A stretch of DNA of 60,359 nucleotides from an uncultured Verrucomicrobia subdivision 3 bacterium (GCA_903872345.1 CAIQKM010000193.1:1-60359); one strand, 5' to 3'. Numbered from the stretch's first letter, positions 16,993-25,868 are shown. Numbers and translations: made by a program. Notes: generated from the sequence alone by a model not told the origin.

Positions 16993-17646
16993 TTATCCCG
17001 CGCAAACCCGCCGACGGTATTTCGCGAGCCCCAGCCCCAGCCCGGTGAGGCCCAGCAGCAGGGTCGAAGGTTCCGGCACGGTGGTGGTAAAGTGACTGTC
17101 AACGCTGGCTTCGCTGCCGGTAATCAGCTCTTCGAGCGTCAGATAATAGCTGTTTGTATTCACGGAATGACTGCCATTCACGGTATAGGGATAGACGTCA
17201 ACGCTCGACGCCAGCGTGGTTAGCATGTTGAAATAATTGGTTCCCAAGTAGGCGGAGCTGATGATCGGACCGCCGCTGGCGGGACCGGTGGTGGCCAGGG
17301 AAACGTTGCCCAGCGTAGGGCCAAATGCGCCGGCCGAAAAATAGACCTGGAGGGTGGTCGCCCCGATACCGGCGGTGGCGCTGGCAACATCCAAATCCAG
17401 ATTCGGAGCCACCCCGTTGGATATGACGGTTCCCCCGACAGTAATATTTATGCTGTAATCGCCAACGGTGCCATTAAAGTTAAAATAGGGATAATTGGCA
17501 TTGTTGGTCATGTAGGCAAAGTCCCCGGTTGCGGTGTCCACGAGGTACAAGCCTGCGGTAGTCGGAGGCGTCGGAACTGCGGTGGCCACCTGAACGAACC
17601 CGGCGACAGCCAAGGCCGCCAGCAGAAGTTTTGATATGTTTTTCAT
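16993..17646 (-). CDS. PEP-CTERM secreted protein
   Basis: The 217-residue product has a signal peptide (about 1-23, LLLAALAVAGFVQVATA) and a low-charge body rich in Thr, Ser, Asn and Gly. It ends with PEPSTLLLGLTGLGLGLAKY and RRR, a PEP-CTERM sorting signal. The body contains YLVDTATGDFAYMTNN near residue 33, and I do not recognise a named domain. It is expected to be exported and anchored or released by exosortase, which is not encoded in this window. It is flanked by copy A of the 138-bp repeat downstream and by gene debris upstream, so its neighbourhood looks recombination-prone. Confidence 0.8.
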   Translation of the reverse strand: MKNISKLLLAALAVAGFVQVATAVPTPPTTAGLYLVDTATGDFAYMTNNANYPYFNFNGTVGDYSINITVGGTVISNGVAPNLDLDVASATAGIGATTLQVYFSAGAFGPTLGNVSLATTGPASGGPIISSAYLGTNYFNMLTTLASSVDVYPYTVNGSHSVNTNSYYLTLEELITGSEASVDSHFTTTVPEPSTLLLGLTGLGLGLAKYRRRVCAG

Positions 17647-17876
17647 AGCTGAATAAATATTTGCGATTTACCTGCCTGTCTGCGACCAGCATGTTGTGTT
17701 TCTCGATTATCCTCCTCCCCCTCCAAGCAACAAGATGATATATCAACCGAATATGGCCAATTACCGGCTTTTTATTGGCGCCGGGCGGCTAGGGGTTCGT
17801 GGGCGGCTGGCAGGTGTTGGCCCTTTCCCTGTCATCAAAATTCCCGTCGCTGGAGGTGGCGGTGACCACTGATTTG

Positions 17877-17996
17877 TTAAAGCCGAAGAGGCCGTAAATC
17901 CGGTACCAGATGCCGGCGCACCAGTTCGGCAAAGGCGGCCTCAGACTGGGTGCGGGCGAATTGCCGCACCAACTCCATGTCTGTCCAATCGGTCAT
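17877..17996 (-). pseudogene. N-terminal fragment of an ECF sigma factor
   Basis: A 39-codon minus-strand frame starts at the ATG at 17996 and reads MTDWTDMELVRQFA, then EAAFAELVRRHL. This is the start of sigma-70 region 2 as found in verrucomicrobial ECF sigma factors, where an A-F-x-x-L-V-x-R-H core is followed by the Asp-Leu-Val-Tyr helix. Here the match ends right after RRHL, and a stop follows nine codons later. The rest of region 2 and all of region 4 are missing, so it cannot be functional. It lies in the 955-bp stretch 17647-18601, which holds only debris and repeats. Confidence 0.6.
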
Positions 17997-18136
17997 TTAC
18001 CCTATTATCCCCGCCCCGCGCCGAAAACAGACAATTATTTTAAACTTTTGGAGGAGGCGAAGAGGAGGCTTAGCTCAAATCTCAAATTTGGCATTTGAGA
18101 TCCTCCCGGCGGGCACGCCAGAGACCAGCCGCAAAT

Positions 18137-18166
18137 AAAAAAGCAGCGGGCGTTGCCACCCGCTGC
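18137..18166 (-). terminator. Terminator behind the PEP-CTERM remnant
   Basis: Read on the minus strand, GCAGCGGG-tggcaacg-CCCGCTGC is followed by six T residues and further T/A. This 8-bp GC-rich stem with a U-tract is a classic intrinsic terminator. It lies 25 bp past the stop codon of the PEP-CTERM remnant, which indicates that the remnant was once a complete transcribed gene. Confidence 0.8.
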
Positions 18167-18190
18167 CTAGTCGATCTGAAAAAGGAATGC

Positions 18191-18350
18191 TTACTTGCGG
18201 TTGCGGCGTAAAGCCAGCAAAGCCGCGCCGCCCAAGCCCGCCAGTGCGAGGCGGGCGGGTTCCGGCGCCGGCATAGGCAATATTCCAATCCGAGGCCGTG
18301 CTGCCGCTGTTCAATTCAAAGTCGCCGTTTTGAATCAACTGTTGCGTGCC
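18191..18350 (-). pseudogene. Collapsed PEP-CTERM gene remnant
   Basis: Two pieces of a PEP-CTERM gene lie side by side on the minus strand in different frames. One (about 18350-18262) reads QLIQNGDFELNSGSTASDWN, the usual opening of a mature PEP-CTERM protein. The other (18274-18191) reads MPAPEPARLALAGLGGAALL and RRNRK before a TAA, a complete sorting tail. The body that should link them is gone, and the signal peptide is replaced by copy B of the 138-bp repeat. A good terminator remains downstream. The gene is clearly broken; an internal deletion plus a repeat-associated break upstream is the simplest reading. Confidence 0.75.
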
Positions 18351-18372
18351 CGCGTGGCAGGCGGGGCAAGGC

Positions 18373-18511
18373 GCCCGGCCATCAGGTCGCGGGGCTGTGT
18401 GCCCCGGGCGCTTGGCCGGCCAAACGCGGGGCAAGCCAATGGTAACGCTGGTAATTCGCAAGTTGCGGCGGGTCACAGACCCGCGCTCCGGAGGCAGTGG
18501 CGGGATGCGCC
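18373..18511 (+). repeat. 138-bp dispersed repeat, copy B
   Basis: This is the partner of 16812-16949 in the same orientation, about 1.56 kb away. It ends with the same hairpin GCGGGTC-aca-GACCCGC (18468-18484) and GCTCCG (18485-18490). An extra hairpin, GGGGC-tgtgt-GCCCC, is visible at 18391-18405 where copy A has lost its pairing. It abuts the broken 5' end of the PEP-CTERM remnant. Confidence 0.8.
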
Positions 18512-18601
18512 CGGCGGCATGGGCGCAAAGTTTTTACTTGAACCAGCCGCCAAAACCCTGTCCATTAATCACACTGGATGATTGATTAAGGATAAATCCA
18601 C

Positions 18602-21304
18602 GTGTTTTTATTTGCAGCATTTCAGCGGCAACTCGTATTCCGGTTCCGCGCCGGACTGCTTTTGCCTGTATTCTGGCTGTCGCTTTCAACGGCGACCGCC
18701 GCGTTATCGCCTGCCCCGGATGCCGACCTGTATTACCGTCGCACCCATGCCGGGGCTTGGCCGTTGGCCGCCGTGAAGGCGGCGGACCATTCGTGGGAAA
18801 CCAACGATGCGGCCGGCACCATCACCGTGACAGCGCAAGCCGTAACTGTCGGCACCAATGGTGCCTCCCCGTCCCCCCGCCCCCAGGTCCTACTGGATAA
18901 CAACGTGGACCCGGCCAATCTCGGCAAAGGCGATTGGATCTGGCAAATGCCCGCGACCGAAACCCGTCTTGGCGTTTCCACGGTTCAGGACGTCATCAAC
19001 TACGAAAAAAGTCTGGGCATGCAATGGATCACCGTCAAATGCGGCGATGGCCATAGCATTTGGTCCCAATTCACCACCGACCTGGTTACCCGCGCCCATA
19101 ATTCCGGCCTGAAAGTTTTTGGCTGGGCTTATACATATGGCAACAACAGCTATCATTATGTCACTACCGGCACCGCCAATGTCGGCGGCGAAATCACGGT
19201 CGCCCTGAACGCCCTCGCCCTCGGTGCCGACGGTTTGATCATCGATGCCGAAATTGAATACGAAACCAACGCCACCCGCCGGGCCGATGCCACGCTCTAC
19301 GCCAGCACCATAAAATCCAATTACCCCACCCGTTTCCTCGCCCATGCGCCGTTTCCATATATCAATTCGCATTCCGGTTTTCCCTACCTGGAGTTCGGCA
19401 CCAATTGCGACGCCGTGATGCCGCAGGATTATTGGGACGCCATCGGCATCTCCCCGCAAACCATGGTGGTGAACATGAACAGCCAGTGGCACACGTGGCA
19501 GAACAGCCTCACCGGCTTCAATACCAACGCCATCAAACCCATTGTGCCGCTCGGCCAATCGTACGCGCCCGTCACCGGCGCGGAAATCACCGCCTTCCTG
19601 CTCGCGCTCCAAACCAATTCACCCAAGGCCACCCCCGCCGGTTACAACGGCTACAGTTTCTGGGATGCCCAGGATCGCAACGCGGACATGGACGCCGCCA
19701 TCCTCGCCGCCACCGTCGGCACCAACTCCCAGGCGCCTTATATTTCCACCCCGGCGCTGGATCGGATGCTGGATGCCGGCGGCACCAACGGACTGGCCTT
19801 CACGGCCGGCGGCACGCCGCCGCTGGCGTATCAATGGCAATTCGCCGGCACCAACCTTCCGGGCGCCACCAACAGCACCCTCACCCTGCGCATAAGCCAG
19901 ACCAACTTGACCGGCAACTTTACGCTCGTCGTGACCAATGCCTTCGGCAGCGTCACCAGCAGCCCCGTGCCGGTGCTCGTCTATCCGCCGCAGGCCGTCG
20001 TCTTTGCCGACAACTTTGACACCAACTCTGCGGCGGCGTGGATCGTCAATAAAAGCTCCGCCGACACGGCCATCGCCTTCAACTACGATTATTCCGCCCT
20101 GGGCATTCCTTCCGCACCGCACTCCGCGGGCGGGACCACGCGCGGCGTGCAAATGAAGGCCAACCTCACGCTCGGCGCGGTGGCCGCCCTCTCCATTTCG
20201 CCCACCAACCAGTCGTTCAGCGGCGATTACCGGCTGCACTGCGACATGTGGATCAATGTCAACGGCCCCTTCCCCGGCGGTGGCGCCAGCTCCACCGAAT
20301 TCTTCACCGCCGGTATCGGGACTTCCGGCACCCGCACCGAGTGGACCGGGACTCTTTCCGACGGGGTTTACTTTTCCGCCGATGGCGATGGCGGCGTCAG
20401 CGCCACTTCCACCACGTCCGGGGATTACTGCGCCTACCTTGGCAGCGCCCTGCAAAGCACCTCGTCCGGCATTTATTTCGCCGGCGCGGATACCACTGTC
20501 CGCGACAATGCCAACGGGTATTACACCTCGGCTTTCCCCGCCGGCGCCGCCGCGCCCGCTTGGCAACAATCTGCTTATACCCAGCAATCCGGGTCGCTCA
20601 ACAGCGGCACCGTCGGCTTGGGCTGGCACGATGTCATCGTCTCCCGCCGGGGGAACATTGTGGACTGGTCCATCGACGGCGTCCGCCTCATCAGCATCAC
20701 CAACGTCACCTTTACCGCCAGCAATATCTGCGTGGGCTTTTGGGATCCTTTCGCCTCCCTGACCGACAACACCAATCTCAGCTTTGGCCTCGTGGATAAC
20801 GTCCGCGTGGAATCACCCGCCGTGGCTCCGCAAATCTCGATTCAACCCGCCAGTGTCGCGGTCAAGCTCACCACCAACGCCAGTTTCACGGTCACCGCCA
20901 CCGGGTTGCCCGCCCCCGTTTACCAATGGCGTTTTAACGGCACCAACATCGTCAATGCCACCAATGCCAGCCTGACGGTTGTAAGCCCGCAAACCACCAA
21001 TGCCGGCAATTATTCCGTGATCGTTTCCAATTTCCTGGGCGCGGTTACCAGTACCAACGCCGCGCTTGCCATCATTCCGCCATTGCCCGCGCAATTCCAG
21101 TCTGCCACCCTTTTGGCCGATGGCACCTTGCAACTCATTTTCAACGGCGACTCCGCGTGGAGCTACACCGTCGAAACCTCAACCAACCTGGCCGCTTGGA
21201 CGACGCTGACCAACCTGACCAGCGCCAGTGGCAGCTTTTATGTCACCACCGGCGCCGTCACCAACGGCCCCTGCCGCTTTTATCGCGCCCGCTCCGGCCC
21301 TTAA
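18602..21304 (+). CDS. Large secreted TIM-barrel/Ig-like protein
   Basis: This 900-residue exported protein starts at a GTG at 18602, preceded by AAGGA. A signal peptide covers about residues 1-34. Residues 90-375 look like a glycoside-hydrolase-type TIM barrel, with WITVKCGDGHSIW, GLKVFGWAYTYG, GADGLIIDAEIEYE and DAVMPQDYWDA. The acidic IIDAEIEYE strand end and MPQDYW are candidate active-site positions. An I-set Ig-like domain follows (about 385-465, LAYQWQFAGTNLPGATNSTL). A lectin/LamG-like beta domain lies near 470-735, then a second Ig-like domain (about 745-825), then a C-terminal segment typical of Verrucomicrobia (SYTVETSTNLAAWTTL). It probably acts on polysaccharide; the substrate and exact family are unknown. 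Confidence 0.75.
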   Translation: MFLFAAFQRQLVFRFRAGLLLPVFWLSLSTATAALSPAPDADLYYRRTHAGAWPLAAVKAADHSWETNDAAGTITVTAQAVTVGTNGASPSPRPQVLLDNNVDPANLGKGDWIWQMPATETRLGVSTVQDVINYEKSLGMQWITVKCGDGHSIWSQFTTDLVTRAHNSGLKVFGWAYTYGNNSYHYVTTGTANVGGEITVALNALALGADGLIIDAEIEYETNATRRADATLYASTIKSNYPTRFLAHAPFPYINSHSGFPYLEFGTNCDAVMPQDYWDAIGISPQTMVVNMNSQWHTWQNSLTGFNTNAIKPIVPLGQSYAPVTGAEITAFLLALQTNSPKATPAGYNGYSFWDAQDRNADMDAAILAATVGTNSQAPYISTPALDRMLDAGGTNGLAFTAGGTPPLAYQWQFAGTNLPGATNSTLTLRISQTNLTGNFTLVVTNAFGSVTSSPVPVLVYPPQAVVFADNFDTNSAAAWIVNKSSADTAIAFNYDYSALGIPSAPHSAGGTTRGVQMKANLTLGAVAALSISPTNQSFSGDYRLHCDMWINVNGPFPGGGASSTEFFTAGIGTSGTRTEWTGTLSDGVYFSADGDGGVSATSTTSGDYCAYLGSALQSTSSGIYFAGADTTVRDNANGYYTSAFPAGAAAPAWQQSAYTQQSGSLNSGTVGLGWHDVIVSRRGNIVDWSIDGVRLISITNVTFTASNICVGFWDPFASLTDNTNLSFGLVDNVRVESPAVAPQISIQPASVAVKLTTNASFTVTATGLPAPVYQWRFNGTNIVNATNASLTVVSPQTTNAGNYSVIVSNFLGAVTSTNAALAIIPPLPAQFQSATLLADGTLQLIFNGDSAWSYTVETSTNLAAWTTLTNLTSASGSFYVTTGAVTNGPCRFYRARSGP

Positions 21305-21323
21305 TATCCACTACCAATTTAAT

Positions 21324-22370
21324 ATGAAGCTAAAATTCTGGCACACTCAACTGCTGCTGGCCAACCCCTGGAAAATCGCCAGCACCAAAGGCTCCGGCAC
21401 CCACAATGTCATGCTCGTGGAACTCACGGACAACGACGGCGTCACCGCCTATGGTGAAGCCGCCCCCTCCGTGCTCTACGGCGAAAGTGTCACCACCGCC
21501 GGCATCTTTTTCGCCCAGGTGGACGCCGCCCGGCTGTCTTTCAGCGACATCCCCGGCAGCATGGCCTATCTCAACAGCCTGTCGCCCCACCAGCAGGCCG
21601 CCGTTGGCGCCCTGAACATGGCCCTGCTCGACGGCGCCGCCAAACGCGCCGGCCAGCCGCTGTACGATTTTCTCGGCCTTGGCTTCCGTGAGAACAGGCA
21701 CGTTACCTCGTTCAGCATCGGCATTGATGCGCCCGAGGTTATCCATCGCAAAACTCTCGAAGCCGCGCAATACCCCGTGTTGAAACTGAAGCTCGGCGAT
21801 CCGCGCGACCGCGAAAATCTCGCCGCCCTCCGCGCCGCCGCGCCCGACAAACCCGTGCGCGTGGATGCCAATGAAGGCTGGCAGACCAAGGAGGAAGCGT
21901 TGGAAAAACTCGAATGGCTCGCCGCCGATGGCAACATCCAGTACGTCGAGCAACCCATGAATCGCCGCACCGCGCCCGCCGATCTGGCCTGGCTCAAGGC
22001 CCGCACCCCGCTGGAGCTCTTTGCCGATGAATCCTGCCATACCATCAAAGATGTCCCGCATTGCGCGGAGTTCTACCATGGCGTGAATTTCAAACTCGTG
22101 AAAACCGGCGGCATCAGCATGGCCCACGAATCCCTCGTGGCCGCCCGCAAGGCCGGCCTTAAAACCATGATCGGCTGCATGATCGAAACCAGCGTGCTGG
22201 TCACCGCCGCCGCCCACCTCGCCGAACTGGCCGACTTTTTGGACATTGACGGCAATCTGCTCATCACCAACGACCCGTTCATCGGCGCCAGCGCGGAAAA
22301 GGGTGTCATTTCCTTTGCCAACGCTCCGGAGAAAATCGGCCTCCGCGTACGGCCCCGGCAGTTGACATAG
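21324..22370 (+). CDS. Dipeptide epimerase (enolase superfamily)
   Basis: The 348-residue product resembles L-Ala-D/L-Glu epimerases used in murein peptide recycling. The barrel carries the K-x-K base motif (VLKLKLG near residue 155). The metal ligands are Asp in RVDANEGW, Glu in QYVEQPMNRR and Asp in LFADESCHT. The second base lysine is in NFKLVKTGGIS. The N-terminal capping domain is present. The frame is open upstream into the previous gene, but the ATG at 21324 gives the family N-terminus (KLKFWHTQLLLANPW) and follows the secreted protein by 19 bp. Related family members act on other dipeptides or are muconate-cycloisomerase-like, so specificity is inferred. Confidence 0.85.
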   Translation: MKLKFWHTQLLLANPWKIASTKGSGTHNVMLVELTDNDGVTAYGEAAPSVLYGESVTTAGIFFAQVDAARLSFSDIPGSMAYLNSLSPHQQAAVGALNMALLDGAAKRAGQPLYDFLGLGFRENRHVTSFSIGIDAPEVIHRKTLEAAQYPVLKLKLGDPRDRENLAALRAAAPDKPVRVDANEGWQTKEEALEKLEWLAADGNIQYVEQPMNRRTAPADLAWLKARTPLELFADESCHTIKDVPHCAEFYHGVNFKLVKTGGISMAHESLVAARKAGLKTMIGCMIETSVLVTAAAHLAELADFLDIDGNLLITNDPFIGASAEKGVISFANAPEKIGLRVRPRQLT

Positions 22371-22427
22371 CGGCGGTGACGCCTTGTTATAGCCGCCCCG
22401 GGGCCATGGCCCGTTGCCAATGGAAAA

Positions 22428-23747
22428 TCAATCGACTTTGCGCCGCATGTACACCGCATGCATCGGCGGCATGCTCGGATACGTCGCCAGCAGGTCGGGA
22501 ATCCGCATCAGCATCCACGGCTGACGATAATTGTTTCCGTTCTTGGTGAAGACAATGTCATCCGCCAGATAGGTGGCGGAGTGCTTGATCTCCTGCTTGT
22601 CATTCATCAGGAGCAAAATGTCTCCGTACACGGAAGGCGCGGCAATTTGATAATAATTTTGCCGGATGTACGCCACGGCAAAGGCCGGATCATTGAAGCG
22701 GTTGTCCGGCGTGTCGTTGCAAAAGTTGAACGTGCTCCAATGACAGTCCATGATCGGCTCGCCGGGCTGCGGCGGCAGCGGAAACGTATAGAGCCGGTCG
22801 CGCGCAAACTTGGGCAGCAAATAATACAACCCCAGGTTGCCGCCGTCCGGCAGTTGCTTGAGCGCTTCCAGCAGCGGCCGGATGTCCGTAAAATGCACGC
22901 CGGGAATGTGGCCCCAATAGGCCGCAATCTTGTCAATGTCCGTATCCGGCTTCACCATCAGACCGCCGAGCAGCGCGGATTGCCGCGACAGCGCCTTGGC
23001 CACCGCCACCCGCCGCTCCGCCGTCGGAATCCGGATCAACAGCGCGTCGTAATCCACCAGTTGCCGCGCGTTGCCGTTGGGATAAATGAATTGTTTCAGC
23101 ACGGCCACATCTTCCGGTTGCAGCCGGGGATCATGGTAAATGGAATCAACGGTGTCCGCCGGGAAGATGTAGGGATAGTCGAGGTAAAGATAGATCCCCA
23201 TGCCGGCCAGGGCCGGGTATAATTTGGCCCGGACTTCCGGACCGAAGGACAGCAGAAACGCGTCCGAGGGCCGCAGTTCCGTGCCGGTGGTTTTCACCGT
23301 AAAGGCGCCGGGGGCAAACGCGAGGTCCACCTGCGCGGCGGTAAGGCCGTTCTTCGTGAGCAAGGCTTTCACCGCGTCCGAGTTCAGGCCGTTAAAGTTC
23401 CACACTTCCGCATGGGGAATGGCCACTTCCTCCGTCAGGTATTCCGCCGGGCGTTCCAGTTCAATGTCGCGCATGATGAGATCGCCCCACGCGCCGGAAT
23501 GAATCGTGCGGGACTTGTCCTTGGGATCCACCAGAAACGGATCCGCCGGTTTGGAGCCATGATCCTTGGCGAGAATTTTGAAATTGAGAAAGGACGTGCC
23601 GGCGATCAGTGCCAGACTGAATATAATCAGTCCGGTCAGCGTGAAGCGGAACATGTTTCCAGTCGGGGCCGGGGCGGGAACATTGACCGGGTTGGAACCG
23701 GCGGGATTGGCGGACGCCGCTTTTTGCGGCTTACTGGGCTTGCTCAT
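22428..23747 (-). CDS. Unknown membrane-anchored protein
   Basis: The 439-residue product has a Pro/Ala/Asn-rich N-terminus of about 30 residues and one membrane segment near 33-53 (FTLTGLIIFSLALIAGTSF). A large soluble region, probably periplasmic, follows. That region contains HAEVWNFNGLNSDAVKALL near 115 and ends with PPMHAVYMRRKVD. I recognise no family, no catalytic motif and no repeats. It is convergent with the dipeptide epimerase (58-bp gap) and divergent from the radical SAM gene, so it stands alone. The coding frame and composition look genuine. Confidence 0.65.
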   Translation of the reverse strand: MSKPSKPQKAASANPAGSNPVNVPAPAPTGNMFRFTLTGLIIFSLALIAGTSFLNFKILAKDHGSKPADPFLVDPKDKSRTIHSGAWGDLIMRDIELERPAEYLTEEVAIPHAEVWNFNGLNSDAVKALLTKNGLTAAQVDLAFAPGAFTVKTTGTELRPSDAFLLSFGPEVRAKLYPALAGMGIYLYLDYPYIFPADTVDSIYHDPRLQPEDVAVLKQFIYPNGNARQLVDYDALLIRIPTAERRVAVAKALSRQSALLGGLMVKPDTDIDKIAAYWGHIPGVHFTDIRPLLEALKQLPDGGNLGLYYLLPKFARDRLYTFPLPPQPGEPIMDCHWSTFNFCNDTPDNRFNDPAFAVAYIRQNYYQIAAPSVYGDILLLMNDKQEIKHSATYLADDIVFTKNGNNYRQPWMLMRIPDLLATYPSMPPMHAVYMRRKVD

Positions 23748-24100
23748 GGTGATGCGACGTTTATGGGCCGGCCCCCCGGACCAGACCGTTTCGCATCGCC
23801 ATCAGGGCGGTAGCAACGGCTGCCTAGGGACTCGCCTAATACTAATAATCAAATTATTGACAGACAAGCCTTTATAAAGGCAACTTAAAATATATGAGGA
23901 ATACTGCTATTTAAAAACAGCCGGACTGGTATTGCCTCGCCGGGCGGCGCGACCGCCGGGGCGCCCCTTAAGGACCGCAAGGTTTTGGTTGGCAACCTGC
24001 TTTCAGGATTTCACCGCCGAACATGCGGACAATATTTGCTTGGTGCTTGCCAATCAGGGTGTAGTCATATTTTGTCCTTGGCCTAAGGTAAGGGTGTATT
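23748..24100. other. AT-rich divergent intergenic region
   Basis: This 353-bp gap separates two divergent genes. The stretch 23835-23915 is strikingly AT-rich for this genome. It contains TTGACA at 23857-23862 and several TATAA-like hexamers (for example 23873-23878), but none at a standard spacing. A GC-rich hairpin core, GGCGG-cgcga-CCGCC, lies near 23944-23958. Promoters for both flanking genes probably lie here. I see no gene. Confidence 0.4.
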
Positions 24101-25015
24101 GTGAATCAACTAGCCGACAAAACCTCCCTAGCCGCACCGTCCACCCGGCGGCCGAGCACGGTTTATTATCATACGCCCGTGCGGGAAACCGCCTTTGACC
24201 GGCCACGCGATTTCTTGAGCAACCGGTTTGTTTACGCCGTCATCTCCTCCCGCGCCCGGGGTCTGGCGCTGGGCGTGAACGTGAATCCGGACAAAGCCTG
24301 TAATTTCAACTGCACCTATTGCGAAGTGGACCGCCGGAGCGGCCTCGAAAACATCAAGCTGGATGTGGAAGTAATGGCCACCGAACTTCGCCGAACGCTG
24401 ATGCAGGTCCGGCAGGGGCAGTTGTTGGATAAGCCGGCTTACCGGCATCTTCCCAAAGAACTGTTGATGCTCCGCCAGGTCGCTTTAAGCGGCGATGGCG
24501 AACCCACCCTCGCGGACAATTTCCGGGAAGCCGTGGAAGCCGTCGTGCGCGTGCGCGCATTGGGTTCCTTCTTCAAGATCGTTCTCATCACCAACGGCAC
24601 CGGCTTGGACCGTCCCGCCGTACTGGAAGGCCTGCAACACTTTACCAACTCCGACGAAATCTGGGTGAAGCTCGACGGCGGCACCCAATCGTTTTTGGAA
24701 CGCGTCAACCGGCCGGACGTGCCCTTGGAAAAAATCCTGGCCAACATCCTATTGGTCGGTCGCCAGCGTCCGGTCGTAATTCAAAGTCTGTTCCCCGCCC
24801 TGCATGGCGAAGAGCCGTCCTTTGACGAAATCCGGGAGTACAGCCTCCGTCTCAAGGAACTCAAAGCCGGCGGGGCGCAGATTTCGCTGGTGCAAATCTA
24901 TTCCGCCGCCCGCCCCGGCAACAACCCCGAATGGGGCCACCTGCCTCTGCGCGTGCTCTCGCAAATCGCGCAAACCGTCCGCCAGACCACCGGCCTGCGC
25001 ACGGAAGTGTTTTGA
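24101..25015 (+). CDS. Radical SAM protein
   Basis: The 304-residue product carries the radical SAM cluster motif CNFNCTYC (C-x3-C-x2-C) near residues 68-75, which binds the [4Fe-4S] cluster that cleaves S-adenosylmethionine. A GDGEPTLADNF segment (the GGE-like SAM amino-group motif) lies near 130, and LITNGTGLDRPAVL near 163. The overall layout resembles the small MoaA-like/YfkB-like group of uncharacterised radical SAM proteins; no second cluster motif or SPASM domain is apparent. It starts at a GTG preceded by an AAGG-containing leader (24085-24095). No obvious peptide or protein partner lies alongside, so the substrate is unknown. Confidence 0.85.
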   Translation: MNQLADKTSLAAPSTRRPSTVYYHTPVRETAFDRPRDFLSNRFVYAVISSRARGLALGVNVNPDKACNFNCTYCEVDRRSGLENIKLDVEVMATELRRTLMQVRQGQLLDKPAYRHLPKELLMLRQVALSGDGEPTLADNFREAVEAVVRVRALGSFFKIVLITNGTGLDRPAVLEGLQHFTNSDEIWVKLDGGTQSFLERVNRPDVPLEKILANILLVGRQRPVVIQSLFPALHGEEPSFDEIREYSLRLKELKAGGAQISLVQIYSAARPGNNPEWGHLPLRVLSQIAQTVRQTTGLRTEVF

Positions 25016-25025
25016 TCTGCTTGGG

Positions 25026-25123
25026 GTGGCGACGGCTCGTCGCCACAACGTCGCCTTTTCCCCCACGCGCGTCGCTTTACCCCGCACCTGGGCGTTCGAT
25101 GTTGGGTGTTGGATGTTTCCCCA
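25026..25123. repeat. Hairpin plus GT-rich dispersed repeat in a 305-bp gap
   Basis: Directly after the radical SAM gene lies GTGGCGAC-ggctc-GTCGCCAC (25026-25046), an 8-bp stem without a T-tract. At 25094-25123 lies GTTCGATGTTGGGTGTT followed by GGATGTTTCCCCA, a motif that recurs at 55766-55790 and 60161-60206. The rest of the gap 25016-25320 holds no gene. CTGCCACA and TGTGGCAG at about 25226-25263 form another imperfect palindrome. Confidence 0.6.
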
Positions 25124-25320
25124 TTTTTCATTGGCCTGAAGCTGGCCAACCCAGCCCCAAACCCATCCCCGGCACCTGCTTGCATAGAAGCACAAATGAA
25201 TTTCACGCTTGATTCCAGCTTCCAACTGCCACATGTTCGCCATTAAGCACGGCTGTGGCAGGTAGGCCATTTCAAGCATTTTGACTGCCGAATAACTGTT
25301 AGCGCATTGCACACGAGACT

Positions 25321-25740
25321 ATGAAAAACACAATAACCTTGGCGGTTGCAGTAATTATCGCGCTCCTTTTCAACATCGAGTGGGAATGGCATCCTTCAGG
25401 CATAACAACGATCACATGGGGCGGGCCAATTGGCGGCATTGTTCTCTGTGCTATCATTTGCTTGGTGCTCATTTACCGCTCGTTCCTCGCCATTCAGGAT
25501 TTTCTGATTGCCAAGCGGCTTTTAACAACCAGAGTTACCACAAAGCTAGATCTTCTGCCTTGGATTGTTTTGCTGCCATTGGGGGTAACTTATATTGCTC
25601 GTGGCGACAGTTGGTTTTTCAAGTGGGGTGATAGCAAATGGAAGTTCTGGTATTTTGTCGCTTTGCTTGTGAGCATCTTTGTATTTCAGATATACACTGT
25701 CATTCGCCGCGTTGTTCAGCATGCCAAGGGAAGTGCCTAA
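25321..25740 (+). CDS. Small unknown membrane protein
   Basis: The 139-residue product has four predicted membrane segments: near residues 4-18, 37-57, 79-93 and 109-128. Short polar loops lie between them, and there are many aromatic residues around the last two (SWFFKWGDSKWKFWYF). I recognise no family. The DNA is clearly lower in GC than the surrounding genes, and it is the first of four small same-strand genes of that kind. The stop lies inside GCCTAAT, and GTTAGCG sits 17 bp before the start. Both are discussed as possible cassette boundaries. Confidence 0.6.
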   Translation: MKNTITLAVAVIIALLFNIEWEWHPSGITTITWGGPIGGIVLCAIICLVLIYRSFLAIQDFLIAKRLLTTRVTTKLDLLPWIVLLPLGVTYIARGDSWFFKWGDSKWKFWYFVALLVSIFVFQIYTVIRRVVQHAKGSA

Positions 25741-25863
25741 TCATCAGCACCGGAACCAACCGCACCGTGTCAAGCCGAGCCCTGAGGCAATGCCCGATGG
25801 CGCGATTTACGCCATAGTCCTGCTGCTGCCGGCTTCGCTTGGTCACGCCGCGCCAAGTTAGCC
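25735..25863 (+). repeat. Possible attC-like cassette junction (weak)
   Basis: The 129-bp spacer between the first two small genes begins with GCCTAAT, which contains the stop codon, and ends with GTTAGCC. These match the inverse core-site ends of integron attC sites at most positions. Inside, ACCAACCG and CGCTTGGT are also partly complementary. The spacing between core and inner boxes (about 14 nt) is longer than in classical attC sites. The other spacers in this region do not show both ends. No integron integrase is in the window. Confidence 0.25.
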
Positions 25864-25868
25864 ATCCA

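Noticed and set aside
18075..18476. 133-codon minus-strand frame through the PEP-CTERM remnant
   Set aside because: It fuses repeat sequence, a true PEP-CTERM start and an out-of-frame tail; it is better described as a pseudogene plus repeat.
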